Assembly (NCBI GenBank): GCA_013399855.1
Contig: VXAY01003761.1
Location: 1-64,000 of the forward strand
Reading direction: 5' to 3'
Length of the DNA: 64,000 nt
Origin: Oxyruncus cristatus
Taxonomy: Eukaryota; Chordata; Aves; Passeriformes; Cotingidae
Position 1 is the first letter of the stretch. Each line of letters begins with the position of its first letter. The position numbers and the translations under genes are program-made. Of the stretch, positions 25,644 to 37,097 are shown in pieces. Below the pieces are notes generated by a model, which worked only from the letters and a program-made list of their open reading frames with translations, was not told the origin of the DNA and did no database searches.

Positions 25644-26615
25644 GTAAGTGCGCGCCTTCCGTGGGACGGGCCGAGCCTGGGGCGGCCTCCGCGCCCCGGC
25701 GGCTGCCGGTGGCCGGTACCTGCCCATTGTTAAGAGCCGCGCCCGCCCCCTGTAACCGGTGGGTGATCAGATAGTGCGCGCCTCGGCTGTGAGGGTGCAC
25801 AGCGCTCCTCTGTACGGGACGTGATTTCCACAGGCAGCCCTGTCATCTCTCTCGGCAGTGCTGTTCCTACAGTGTGGGATGAATGTGTAAATAAAACTGT
25901 TTCCTGTCTCAGTCCGGTGGAGGTTGTGTGTACTCAGATGTTTATAAACATAATGCCTGTACGCTGGGAATTTCGGTCATATTGTGATGTACTCTGTGTG
26001 TGTAATACAAAGACATCACTAATTAGTGGTTCTAATTCAGTTTCATTGTAACGATGGTCATCATACAGCATGTGCATGCAACTGCCACTTGTGTGTGCAC
26101 TCACTAATGTGCAGCCATGGGGTGTGTGTTTGTATTTGGCTGAACTTTGGAAATCATAATGGGTCTTGCAAAACATGCCGAGAACAATTTTCAAATTTGT
26201 TCAGGTTTTCTCCAGCAATTTTTTTTTAGCTATATGGAAAAGTTGTTACTTTGTCTAAATGATGAAGGGTTAGTGTAGCTTTCCTTTTGTGGAGGTGGTG
26301 GTCCGGAAGAACATGCCCAGCGACTGGTACAAACGCAACTTCTGCCCAGCTTGGGTCCAGCTTTCTCTCAGTGCCAGGACTGTGGTGCATCCCAGACACA
26401 TCAGCAGGCACAGACACATCTAGCAGCTGGTCCCCTGCTGTGTTGTAAGGACATGATGAAAGGGGCAAATGAAGCCCACTGTATTTTGTGTGGTGTGCTT
26501 GGTGGTCTGTAAGTCAGAAGAAGCATGTTGTGGGGGGCATAGGGTAGGTTTTTGGCAGGCATTGGGTGTGGCTGGGTGCTCCACTCATTTAAAGCATCTG
26601 CTGACTTTCCTGCAG
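25644..26615 (+). other. ADAMTS19: Intron 1 (972 bases)
   Basis: It starts GTAAGTG and ends CTTTCCTGCAG. The first 150 bases continue the CpG island. A GT-alternating, CA/TG-rich stretch lies at about 25990-26130. Short open frames on both strands show no homology that I recognise. Confidence 0.88.
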
Positions 26616-27226
26616 GTCTCCATGCTTCGGAAGAAACTGAGGAGTGGGAGATCGTCTTCCCAGCACTGTGGAGCCCGGGCCAGCAGGAGCCAACAGGTGG
26701 CAGTGGTGGTGGTGGGGGCTGCAACGCCGACCCCAGCAGCGGGAACCGAAGCGGCACCTTCAGCACCCCTGTCACACCCAGCCCAGCAGCGGGCAGCTCC
26801 CGAGAGGTGCGCTCTGTCTCCTCCTCGGTGGATGGACAGGCGCAGGCCGTAGGGGACGCAGCAGAGGAAGAGGACACTGAGGATGAGTATGAGTCTCAGG
26901 AGTTTTACCACTGGTCCCCCCTGCCCCAGGGATCTGGTGCTGCCTCTCAGTTGCCACCACCACCATCCCCTCCACCACCACCTCCCGCAGAGGATGGAGA
27001 TGAGGTGCTGCTGAGGATCCCAGCTTTTGCTCGGGAACTCTACCTGCTGCTCAAGAGGGACAGCCGCTTCCTGGCTCCTGGCTTTGCCGTGGAGGAGCGG
27101 CTCGGGGGGGAGGGCAAAAGTCCACCCAGTGCTGCACAGTCACAGCCTGAGAGAGCTTGTTACTACAGTGGTGCTGTCCTCCGCTACCCAGGCTCCTTCG
27201 CCTCCTTCAGTACCTGTGGTGGATTG
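26616..27226 (+). CDS. ADAMTS19: ADAMTS19 exon 2: prodomain
   Basis: Codes for residues 23-226, the N-terminal half of the inhibitory prodomain. The conserved EEWEIVFPALW lies at about 31-41, followed by a Gly-rich patch (50-57), an NRS glycosylation sequon at 66, REVRSV at 85-90, an acidic run of Glu/Asp at 106-115, a Pro-rich tract (PPPPSPPPPPP) at 136-146 and DEVLLRIPAF at about 151-160. Cys204 and Cys223 are probably a disulphide pair of the prodomain. The exon is GC-rich relative to the surrounding intron. Gly, Pro and acidic stretches in this region vary in length between species in this family. The acceptor is CTGCAG|GT and the donor TTG|GTAAGA, phase 0. Long open frames on the opposite strand and in other frames are by-products of the GC-rich composition. 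Confidence 0.95.
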
Positions 27227-27284
27227 GTAAGATGACTTTGCATGCAGGGGTAGCTCCAACATCTCTATCCAAGTGTCTGCTTCA

Positions 27285-27880
27285 TCCGTTGCTTTTCACT
27301 GCCATCCCTTTCCTAAGGTCTTCTTTCTTTCTAATCATTGTGGCTCCTACCTCTGTACTTGTCCCTCTTTTAACCATTTTTCCACTCATACTTTTATTAA
27401 CTTTTCTCAAATTCTACTTCTACCTTTATCCTGTACAGTTTTGATATTATTTATCCCATTTCTAGATACACTGTGTTTCTCAGTTCCGTACCTTTCTGGT
27501 TTTAGATTTCCTTCTTAAACCATTCTTTCTTAAAAGTTCTCTCATCTTCATCTGTAATTTTATCTTGTTCCTCAGTGTATGTCTCTAATTAGTTACCTCC
27601 ATCCTCATTCTCCTTTCTTTTCCCTGTAACATCATCTCTTCTTCAGTCCATCTGTAATCCATTTATTCTTCATTCCCATCCTATATTCTAAAGTTATCTT
27701 TCTCATCTGTGTTATCTTCCTTGTCTTCTGCATCTCAGTTTTCAAACTGTTCTGTCTTTCCTACTTCTACCAGTATCTTATGTCTCCTATCTCAACTTTA
27801 TTATTCCTTTTCTTTCATCCCTCTCATCCCTTTGGCCTTAGTTTTTCTCTGCCTCACAACTCCCCACATGTGGTACTTGT
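27285..27880 (+). repeat. Pyrimidine-rich block
   Basis: About 600 bases just after the exon 2 donor with strong T+C bias on the + strand. Two sampled 60-base lines (from 27301 and 27361) contain 45 and 46 pyrimidines. Words such as TTTCTTTC, CATCC and TTCTCC recur without a fixed period. It may be an old, decayed polypyrimidine microsatellite. In the transcript it would be a CU-rich stretch of a type that binds PTB-like proteins. Confidence 0.7.
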
Positions 27881-30800
27881 AGTTACTTGGATTTGGGACT
27901 TCTTTCAATTCTTCCATAGACGAATGCAATGAGTGTGTTCTCAGCAGAAATGTTAGCACAGTCAGGCATTTTCTATGGTTATTACTTCTGTGGCATACCT
28001 ACCTTATTTAAAACAAATTTCACCTGCTATTATTTCTGTTGCATCATGCAGTCATGATTTTTGCCAGATAAAGACCAGAACTGGGCACACTGATAACAGC
28101 AGTGGTGATCCAGTGAGCTGCAATCCTAAGACACTTGGGGATGGATGGAAAGAGTAGAAAGCAACTCTGATGATGCCAGGATTTAAACCAAAACCTATTA
28201 TTATTGCTACTATTATTCCCATTTGGGGCCTTTATACAGCATCATAAATGCACGCGCCTGCAGCACTTTACCGAATCTAGAATACAGACAGTAATGGCAC
28301 TAGGAAAAGTCAGCATCCTCATGATCCTCGGTGTTTTGGGTGGCTAGATGGTTGTAAATCACTACAACCACATGACAGATATTTTCTTGTATTTCTTTCT
28401 GAATTTGAACATCTAACTTGTTTCACTGCTGATTCTTGAAGATACGCCTGCCTGCTTTTTATTTGTATGGCCATGGAGTGGAACCAGGTAAAATGTGGAA
28501 ATTTGGACTGCTTATTCATTTCCCTGTTCGAATGTATTCAAAAATCAAACACAAACAGAAAGTAGTGGAGAGGGAACATAGGTGGATTGACACCAAATAA
28601 AATATTTGCCTGCACTCCTGCAAAGTGAAACCGCCAAGTTTCACACAACCCTAAGTGGCTGACATCTAATTATTGACATTTTGTCAGATTTTCCGAAGCC
28701 TGGTAGCAGAACTAATTGTGGAGAAAAATACTGAAAGTCTACCGACGGTTGGTTTGAGAGCAGTCAGGTGTTATGGAAAAGCATTTGACTTCTGTACTGT
28801 TCGTAATTTTTTAGAATTTTACTTCCTTCTACATTGTGTTTGGGTAAAATTAAGTCGGAGAAAATCTCTGCAAAAAAATTATTGGAGATAATTATCACAA
28901 ATGTCTGCTCAAAAGCGACGTACATCATTGCATATCTGTAATTTCTCTGATTTGTTATATAAATTGAAATTCACTGTTTAAATAGACCACAGTTTCTTAA
29001 GAGTCCCATTAATAATTTTTTGATTCCATTAGACTTTACTAGGAGTACCAGCTTGCTCCCAAACCTCTGGCCATCTAAGCATGCGTGTGCCCAGATCACG
29101 TTTCCCCATCCAGAAAACTGCAACTGGAACATAAAGTATTCTGTGTATCTCAAATAAAATTGGAAACTGTTTTTGATGTTGACTGGTGTTGTCATGATCC
29201 TCAACTGCATGGTCTTGTTTGCGGTGAAATAGTTAAGCAGCTGTTCTTCCTGAGAGTGTTGCTGCGTCAGGCACAGTTAAAAAAAATTGCACAGTGCTAT
29301 TATGTCAAAGTTGTCATAACAAATCCTAAGCTATTTGTCATTCTTTATTCAGTCATTGCTTGGTCTCTATTACATATGTAAGTTGCTGAGCTTCCAAGAG
29401 TATTGAAAAAACATCGTAACATGAATTGCATATTCCACCCAGTTTCGTCTAGGCCTGGCCCTGCAAATAGAGCCAAGCAGTATTTCAAACTACATTTTCT
29501 TTTTTAAGATGCAAAAATTTGTTGAAACTTAAACCTACAAGTATTCTGTTGTAGTTACCTCAATTTTTTCATTTTAAATATAAAGAAATTTCAGAGAAAA
29601 TAAATTATGAATGTCTTGGATGTACTCTCATATCAAATCCTTGCAGACTTTGGGTTAGAATTACTAAGCTGCATACACTTTGGGAAGTCAAGCAAGTGGG
29701 CTAAAATGCAGCTTAGATTCCACAATCCTGCTCTTTAGATATTAGCCTTAGTGAACCTCTTTAACAATCAAGAAAATTAGGTGTAGTCTGACAGACAACA
29801 CTGATTTTGCCACACAGGAGGAAGTGTGAAGAAGCATAGTGGTTTGGCCATCAAGTGCAGGGGAGGGTCATACATGGCAGTACAGATGTATGGCTGTTGC
29901 TGTAGGGCTAGTTTTGTGAAAAGCTATTGCATCTTCAATAAATGAAAAAGGGACCTTGGATGAAATTGTTGTACCTTCCACACAAGATGCTGGTGTCTGT
30001 TCCAGCTTCTCAAGGCACAGAGACCTGACATGCTGGTGATAATCAGGAAGTTGAAAAAAAATGTCTGTATCTTAACTGATAATTCTAAACACAGAAAGAC
30101 TGAGCAACATTGTTGCAGATGTCAGGCACCTTTTCCCCTTGAAGTGGGATTTAGATGCTTTTTGAATATTTCACTGGTTGCATTAGGGTAAAGCCTGTAA
30201 TGTATAGCACAACATTAAAGCTTCCCCGTATTTATTTCCGTTCTTGAAAGCGTAATGTGTTTTTTCTCAAGCTGTCCATCCAAAGCCAGTATGGAGGGGT
30301 GATAATAATGGGGTTCATACTGCGTAAATCATGCAAAAATGCAAATGAAAAATGGCAGCTGTACTCCTACGTAATTACTAACCATATTCTGACTGCAAGC
30401 ATTGTCTTCATTTGGCAATTCACCTTGACAAATGAAGGAAACATAACTCAGTGGATATTTTCTAAAGAACTAAAAACTGGAGCTATGCATGCACTGTCTA
30501 GAAACTCCGTCGTTTTGACTTTGGTGCAGTCTCAGAGCTCGTGTGTTCAGTGGTGACAGCCCTATCCAACTCCTTGGTAAAACTCTTGTGGATTCTTACA
30601 TCTTTTTGAAGCTCAGTGGGATTTGCTCTGAGTACGTTTTGGGATTCTGCAGTGGTGCTCTAGGAAGATTAATAAGGAGAGGTTTCCAAGGGTTCTCCCA
30701 TCTGTATGCTGACTGCCTCCTTCTTGTTCATGGTTAGCCAAATACCAGGATGTAAACAGTCCTGATGGTGACAGTGAGACTGAATTGCAGGGCTGGACCA

Positions 30801-33800
30801 TTAATTATTTAAATGGTTATTTCCTCTACCAGCTTGTGTTTGGCTATAATATTTGAAATAAGGAAAAAAATTAACGTGAAATGTTATTGAACAGTATTAT
30901 TTGTGGCTGGTAATATATCTAGCTGGTAATTTTTTTTATAGCATGCTGTAGGAGAAACTTACTGTGGACTTATAATCAAGAAATCTGACTACTGGTTTTT
31001 CTTCTATTATTAGAATGAAAGTTGAAGTAGGCTCACTGCTTTTCCCAAAGAGTGCTGTAAACATGGTGTGTGCTTTATCACCTACTCATTTTATTTCAGA
31101 AAGAGAGGTATTAATGTAATTTTTTCTCACTACTGAATTGCTTAGGTAGTGCTCTATGGCTGTGTAATGTCAGGCGGGGTTTTCACAATGTTTCTTTTTC
31201 TTTTAAACGAAGCAATCTACCATAAATAGAGAACAGCTAGGTAAGAAGAGATTGGAATGGCTTTTTATTTCTAAAGCAATGGGGTATGTTTAGAGTTTCA
31301 GGAAGTGCAAAGAAGAGCAAATGTGTACAGAAAGGATGGGCAGGACAATGCAGCTTCATCCAGTTGTGCTGTTCATCTCAGCGCTTAGCACTTTGTCTAA
31401 AAGAACATCTCTGGACTTCAGCATAATAAATGCAGCCTTTGCCATTTGGGTTAATTTATTGGAGAGAAGTGTTGAAATTGGTCTGATTTTCTCTGGATCC
31501 TAAAAATGTAAATCAGTCAACAGCATATTTATAGTTTTCAAAGTACCCAACAAGTCAGTGTCAAATACTATTGATGTGCATTTTTGTAGTTACTTGGGTA
31601 GGAATAAGTCTTGAGACATCTCTGATCTGATTCAGGGAAAAGGTCTCTCTAGAGAAGTGCATTGTGCTTTCATTAGGCCTCATTGCCGTTAACAAGTAGG
31701 TATTTAAAAAGCTTATCAACAGTTTATAGACAAATACTTCACTTAAAGAGCACTACCTGAAGCAATGCTGCTAGCATCAGCAAAAAAACGGATGACAGTT
31801 GTTCTGTGTCATTCAGAGGTGTACCAAATTTCTTTGGAAAACAGCATTTCAATAAATATTTCTGGTGTCAACGTCCTACTTTTACAATAGAACAAAAGTA
31901 AATTAGGATGTGAAAAACCTATGTGCCTTCTTTGCCTAATGGAAAGGTTGAAAAACACTTCAGTATGATTCGAAAAAACCCTGAAGCACCTCAACAGGAA
32001 ATGTATGACTTTATTTACTTCTGACACTAACTGTATTTTGAAGATTAGTGTCATTAACTAATAGTAATGGAATGACACACGACGGATTAAAAATATTTTA
32101 GATTCTAAAGTCATATGATCTTTAAATTGAGGGCATACTTTTCCTAAAATTCTTCACAGAGTCACTTTTGAGGGTAGGATTTGTCCTGAGAAAAGGCTGA
32201 ATATATGTTTTGACATATTTCCTCCTAGAGAGGGATTTTAGCCACAGTGTTTCAACATTTTTATATGGGAAAAATCCCAGTGAATATAGTTCTTTGTTAC
32301 ACTTCCTTGTGATTCCTGCAATGAGAGTAGTGCCTGATATGGCAAGTATATGTGAATTTTTTTGGACAGCTTGGACAGTTTTGGGAGCTCTGCTGAACTT
32401 TTACCTTTTGGTAATACAACTCTTCAGTTATACACCTTCTTTCAGTGGCAGTGCAATACTTAACCTGCTGCAACTCCTTTCCTGGCATAGGGTCGGACGG
32501 ATTGAGGATGAAACAGACTGTTTGTGTCTGGTGTGAGTTAAGAGTCTATTTGCTGTGCAGTGGACGTGCAAGCTAAAATCTTGCCTTTGTGAGCACCCCT
32601 GCTTTTGTCGGGCTCTGGGAGCAGGTGGTCAGAAGCCACTCATGGAGTTCATACATTGCTCTGGTAAGCTGTGCTATTACAGATGGTGAGCTCTTTGGGT
32701 AAGGCTCAGAGTCTTCCTAAATAGACTCCCTGATTTGATCAAGCTGGAGAGTGACTACCCTCTTACACATCCTGAAGCATACAATACCAACATGCAGTGG
32801 GTTAAATACCAAGCCTTTTGTCAAGCAAATATAGTGCCTCTACCTCCCCACTTCAGTGATACTGCAGTTACACATGGGTATTGAGTAACTTCCACACCAG
32901 ATGCTTTTCCAAAAGGAATCTGAGACAATTACAGCTTCTTTGGTGCTGGTGGTAAGCGTTAGAAAACAGAGATCACCAACAATTTTTTTGTAAAAGGGGA
33001 AAGAAAAGAGGCTGTTAGCAATCTTTATGGTCCATTTGATACATACAGGCTAAAGTTTGACGTTGCAGAAGGAGGATTATAAAATTGAATAGGATTATCC
33101 TTACAGGCTGCCAGGATGAAATTAAGTAAGCACTCTCTCCTTCTATACACCCAAGAAGAGTGTAGATAATACAAGTACAAACGATCTGCCTGCTCTTACA
33201 TTACAAGTTTGTGAAAGAAATAAAACTTTTCTGAGAGGGACAGAAATAAATATGTGACTGAGACCGCTCTATGAGTATCCCATTCTGAGAGGTCACAGGT
33301 TCAACAAGATTTAATTTGCTGACTTTTAACTTATGCCTTACTTGTGTTTTAAACATCTTGAAATGGGCAATATAAAATTTGTCCTCAGTAGAAATAGGTG
33401 GCCAAGGTAGGGCATGAGTGGAAATGCCAGAACAGAAAGCAGCTTTGCTCTTTTATGAAAGTGGTTGTGGGTTTTTTTATTTCCAGAAAAAAAACAAAAA
33501 ACAAAACAAAACCAAACACAAACCAAGCAGCTCTGGGAAAATAAGGCATTGGAATAAAATTCGTAATTCCCACCTCTGCTTAAGGTAGAAGAACCAATGA
33601 AATGTGGAGGTGCTCCTGGGAGAATGCCTTCTTTCAATGTCTTTGTTGAATCTGAACTGGGTTGTTCCTCCTGGGTTTATGTGGCAGTGGAAGGTGGGAG
33701 AGAGGAGTGCAGCCAGACCTGTAGGAAGTCTGGTCTCCAACATGACAAAGCAAGTTGTTAACGTGAGGTTACTTTGGCAAACTTAGGAACAGGCACATCT

Positions 33801-34049
33801 GCCACATTTTTTGCCTCCAGCAAAATCTTAGCTACTGTGTTTATAACCCTCTGGTGTATTCAAATCTCTTCACCAAAATCTCACCTTGAACACCTAATGA
33901 AGGAGAACTGAATACACAGTAGAGAAGCCTGAGAAAATTAAAATCAAAAAGTGACTGTGGCCAGCTGAAGACCCTAGCATATATGTACAACTGGAACACT
34001 ATTAGCACTATTAATAAAACAAACAGAACTATTAAATCCAGGTTTCGTG

Positions 34050-34098
34050 GGTGGGTTTTTTTTTTTTTTGGTTGGTTTTGGTTTTGTGGGGTGTTTTG
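34050..34098 (+). repeat. T/G low-complexity tract
   Basis: GTGGG followed by a long T run, then GGTTGGTTTTGG and similar words. It is composed almost only of T and G on the strand of the transcript and resembles the tracts at 16.0, 37.0, 50.5 and 52.5 kb. Confidence 0.85.
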
Positions 34099-37032
34099 AT
34101 AAAGTGAAGGACGACTGGAGATGGCATCCCTTTAAAAGTTTGATTACTGTCATTAAGAGCTATAAAACAACAAAGATCTGTTTAAAGATAAAGGAATAAA
34201 ACCTCTTTGTTTCTGTTTTCCTTCCTGAGCTCTGATGCTGCAATCTGTTGCTATTCTTTGTCTTTCTGGGTGAGATATCGTTTGGTTAGATTTTTGCTTC
34301 GTGTTATCTGAGAGCTCTTGTTAATTCATAAGAAGGTTAAGTCTCTTAAACATAGAAACTGTGATGTTAATGTAAAGCTAAATGGTTTAGAAACCCAGTT
34401 TTGACTTAGGCCAAAACTATCTTTGAACTGTAACAATCTCTGTTTCCTCTAATATTAAACACTGTGACATGGTATGTGAGATTTTGGGCCAAGATGCCTC
34501 AGACCATGTGGTAATGATTCTTTTCTCCTTCTAAGAGCTATCCTACAATCATGTAGTCACTCCATCCTGAGACAGATTTGATTTGTGATTCCAATACTGC
34601 TAATAATAGCCTGCTGTTCTCCTAAAGTGCTTAGTTTCAGTAAAAATACTTCCTTTGCAATATATTTCCAAGTGCTAATTGAGAAATACACTCTCTCCAA
34701 AGTGGCTTTATTTAAAAAAAAAAAAAAAAAGGTTATTATGCATCACTTGAGATTTCTGTCCGTTGTAACTGATAAACATAAAATTATCAAGGTTATTTTG
34801 CAAGATACAGAGTCAGAAAAACTGGATAATTCCTTTAATTAAATTAGTGGAGTTTTTACCCCCTAATTTGCAATTAACTGCTTTAAAAAGAAAAGAGCAC
34901 TGAGTGTCTCCCAGCTACAATTGCTACCATTAGTGAAATTAACATTTTCTTCAAGACTTTTATCCATGATTTAGGTATCTTATGTGTGTGCCAGTTGTTT
35001 CTTCTCTAGCAAATGAAGCAGGACTTTTAAAAGAAGGAAATGTTCTCCTCTTTAGCATTATGTCAAAAGCACTGTTGTTTGCCTTTCTTTTTTAGAAGTT
35101 TCCTCGCAAGAATGGAGTTTAGTTTGGTAGTTATTGACGGATTGTGGCACGGAGAAAAAAGGGCGTCATCTACGATCTTCATGATATAATACCACAAAAC
35201 AGGGGGAGCTGGGAAATAGGGAGGAAACAATAGAAAACATTAGGTGTGGGAGTTTCGGGGTTGATGGTAGGTGAGAATATTCAGTGAGGAGTCGTGAAAA
35301 CCGATGGTCATGTAGGGGTAGTGTTCAAGTGGCGAAGGTGGTAAATAGAACTGCCGGGATAGAAAGGGGAGAGGCAAAGCCTTTTGGATTTGGGGCAGAA
35401 TGAGACGTTTGCAGAAGTTCTTCTGTAGAGCGTGTGTCTTTCCTTGGCTTACTTGGATGTCTCACAGATAACTTCAGGGACATAGCATGAGGGCTGGTTG
35501 GTTTTTTCTTTTTTTAGCAGAATTAGCAAAGAGGTGAAAATAGTGCGAAATATGCTGAGCACATGCATGTGTGTGTTATACTGTGTATCCAGACGGTAGT
35601 TGCTCCAATTTATATAAACCAATAGCTCAAAACATCTATATTAGTTTTAAAATCAGATTTACATCTGCTGTGCATTAGCAGTTCAGTTAAACTTTTGTTG
35701 TTAACCTGTCATTGCCTGGACAATCTGGCCTTCTTGTTTGTTTTTATTGCTTCTAACAATGGTATAAATAACCAAAGAAGGGAATTATTTAGAATCCATA
35801 TTATTTGGAAGGGAAAGAATGAAGAATATTTCTAGTGTTAATTGTAAAAGAGTTGATTTAGAATGCTAAATCAATATCCTAACATTAGCTCCTAATAATA
35901 CATACATCTGCACATAAGTGAATAGAAGTAAAATTTTTGGAAGCCTGTGCTGTTGAATGTTTTTCTTGGGTCTACCAGCACTTCAGTTAGAATTATTTTC
36001 TGAATGAGTTTTGCATCCAAAAATGTAGAAATGTGCCCAAAACTGACTTGTGAAGTGATTAAGTTTCTGTGTGATTATCTTCCAACTATTGCATATGCTT
36101 CTTTTATGATCTCAGCTGTGCTACCTTAAGTTCTCATTATATGTCAGAAGTTTAACTGGGTCAAGTCAGGTCAAGCCTATTTAGATAGCAGTAAGTTAAG
36201 GAGAATACAGATATTACTGCACATGATGTTAATTCAGCCAGGGACAACTTTTTATGCTTTAGTACAAAGTAAATGTGCTGTTATGTCCTTCTGGGCTTCA
36301 GGGAGTGCTGGCTGGGAGAGGAGCCCAAGTAATGGCTACAGCCATTATAGTAATGCCATCTTTTATAGGACATGTTAAATTGTGCTTCAGATATGCTTAC
36401 AATTCTCAGTGGTCTTGTTTGTTTGGGGTTTTTTTCTGATTAGCTTGGCAATTGGATTGTAATCCTGAAAACTCGGATGTAACTCTGCTTCAAGGCATGT
36501 ATGAAGTGCTTTGGTTTTCTTCTGAAGGTGGGAGGCAGTGAATAAAAGGAACATGATAAGGGACACGTATTCTCTTAATATTTAATTGTGGTCTTGCTTA
36601 ATTTTTTTTCCAAGAAATACTCAAGCATGAAGCTCTCTTACCTATTTCTGTCATAAGCTATGCATGAAACTCTTCTGATTTAAGCAATATTTAAAATCTT
36701 CTGAGAATGGAAAAGCTTGTTGTAAATTAGGAGACAGGAGGTTGCTTGGGTGATTTTATGCCTAAATAAGACATCCCCAGTCTGTTTTGTCCCTCTGTGA
36801 TGTAGATGTACCTCACCCGAAATATTTATTAAGTAACACACGAGTGAGTGAGGCAATTCAAAGAAGAAGAGGGTTTATAGACTAAAATGGATGCAATTAG
36901 GCATATAAAAAACTTGTTTTTCCAATTTCTGGCTGCTAGTCCTAGCATATTTCCCTTTTTCTGTTTGATCACCTGTTTCTTCTGTAGTAACCTATCTAAG
37001 GAAGCATAAAAACAGATTTCTTGTGTGCCCCT

Positions 37033-37097
37033 TTGTTGTTTTTGTTTGTTTGTTTGTTTGGTTGGTTTGGTTTGGGGTTTTTTCGGTGTTTTTTTCT
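37033..37097 (+). repeat. (TTTG)n and T/G low-complexity tract
   Basis: Consecutive TTTG units followed by GGTTGGTTTGG, then T runs. It is the same style as the other T/G blocks in the window. No open frame or gene signal is associated. Confidence 0.88.

Larger units (their letters stand above)
25020..25790 (+). promoter_or_regulatory. ADAMTS19: CpG island and probable ADAMTS19 promoter
   Basis: Base composition changes sharply from AT-rich flank to very GC- and CpG-rich sequence across this block, which contains the first coding exon. Overlapping Sp1-type GC boxes are seen at 25106-25118 (GGGGCGGGCGGGG), with another GC-rich run just before the gap. No TATA box is visible in the readable part. 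This fits a TATA-less CpG-island promoter, which often has dispersed start sites. The transcription start cannot be placed because 254 bases in the centre are undetermined. Confidence 0.8.

Noticed and set aside
25001..25774. Open frames of 150-230 codons through the CpG island
   Set aside because: Most of each is unknown residues from the N gap. The readable ends are Arg/Ala/Pro-rich, as expected from random GC-rich DNA. Only the frame joining exon 1 is real.
26401..26911. Long minus-strand open frames opposite exon 2 (158 and 108 codons)
   Set aside because: They lie antisense to a conserved GC-rich ADAMTS19 exon, show only low-complexity Pro/Ala/Ser composition and no domain.
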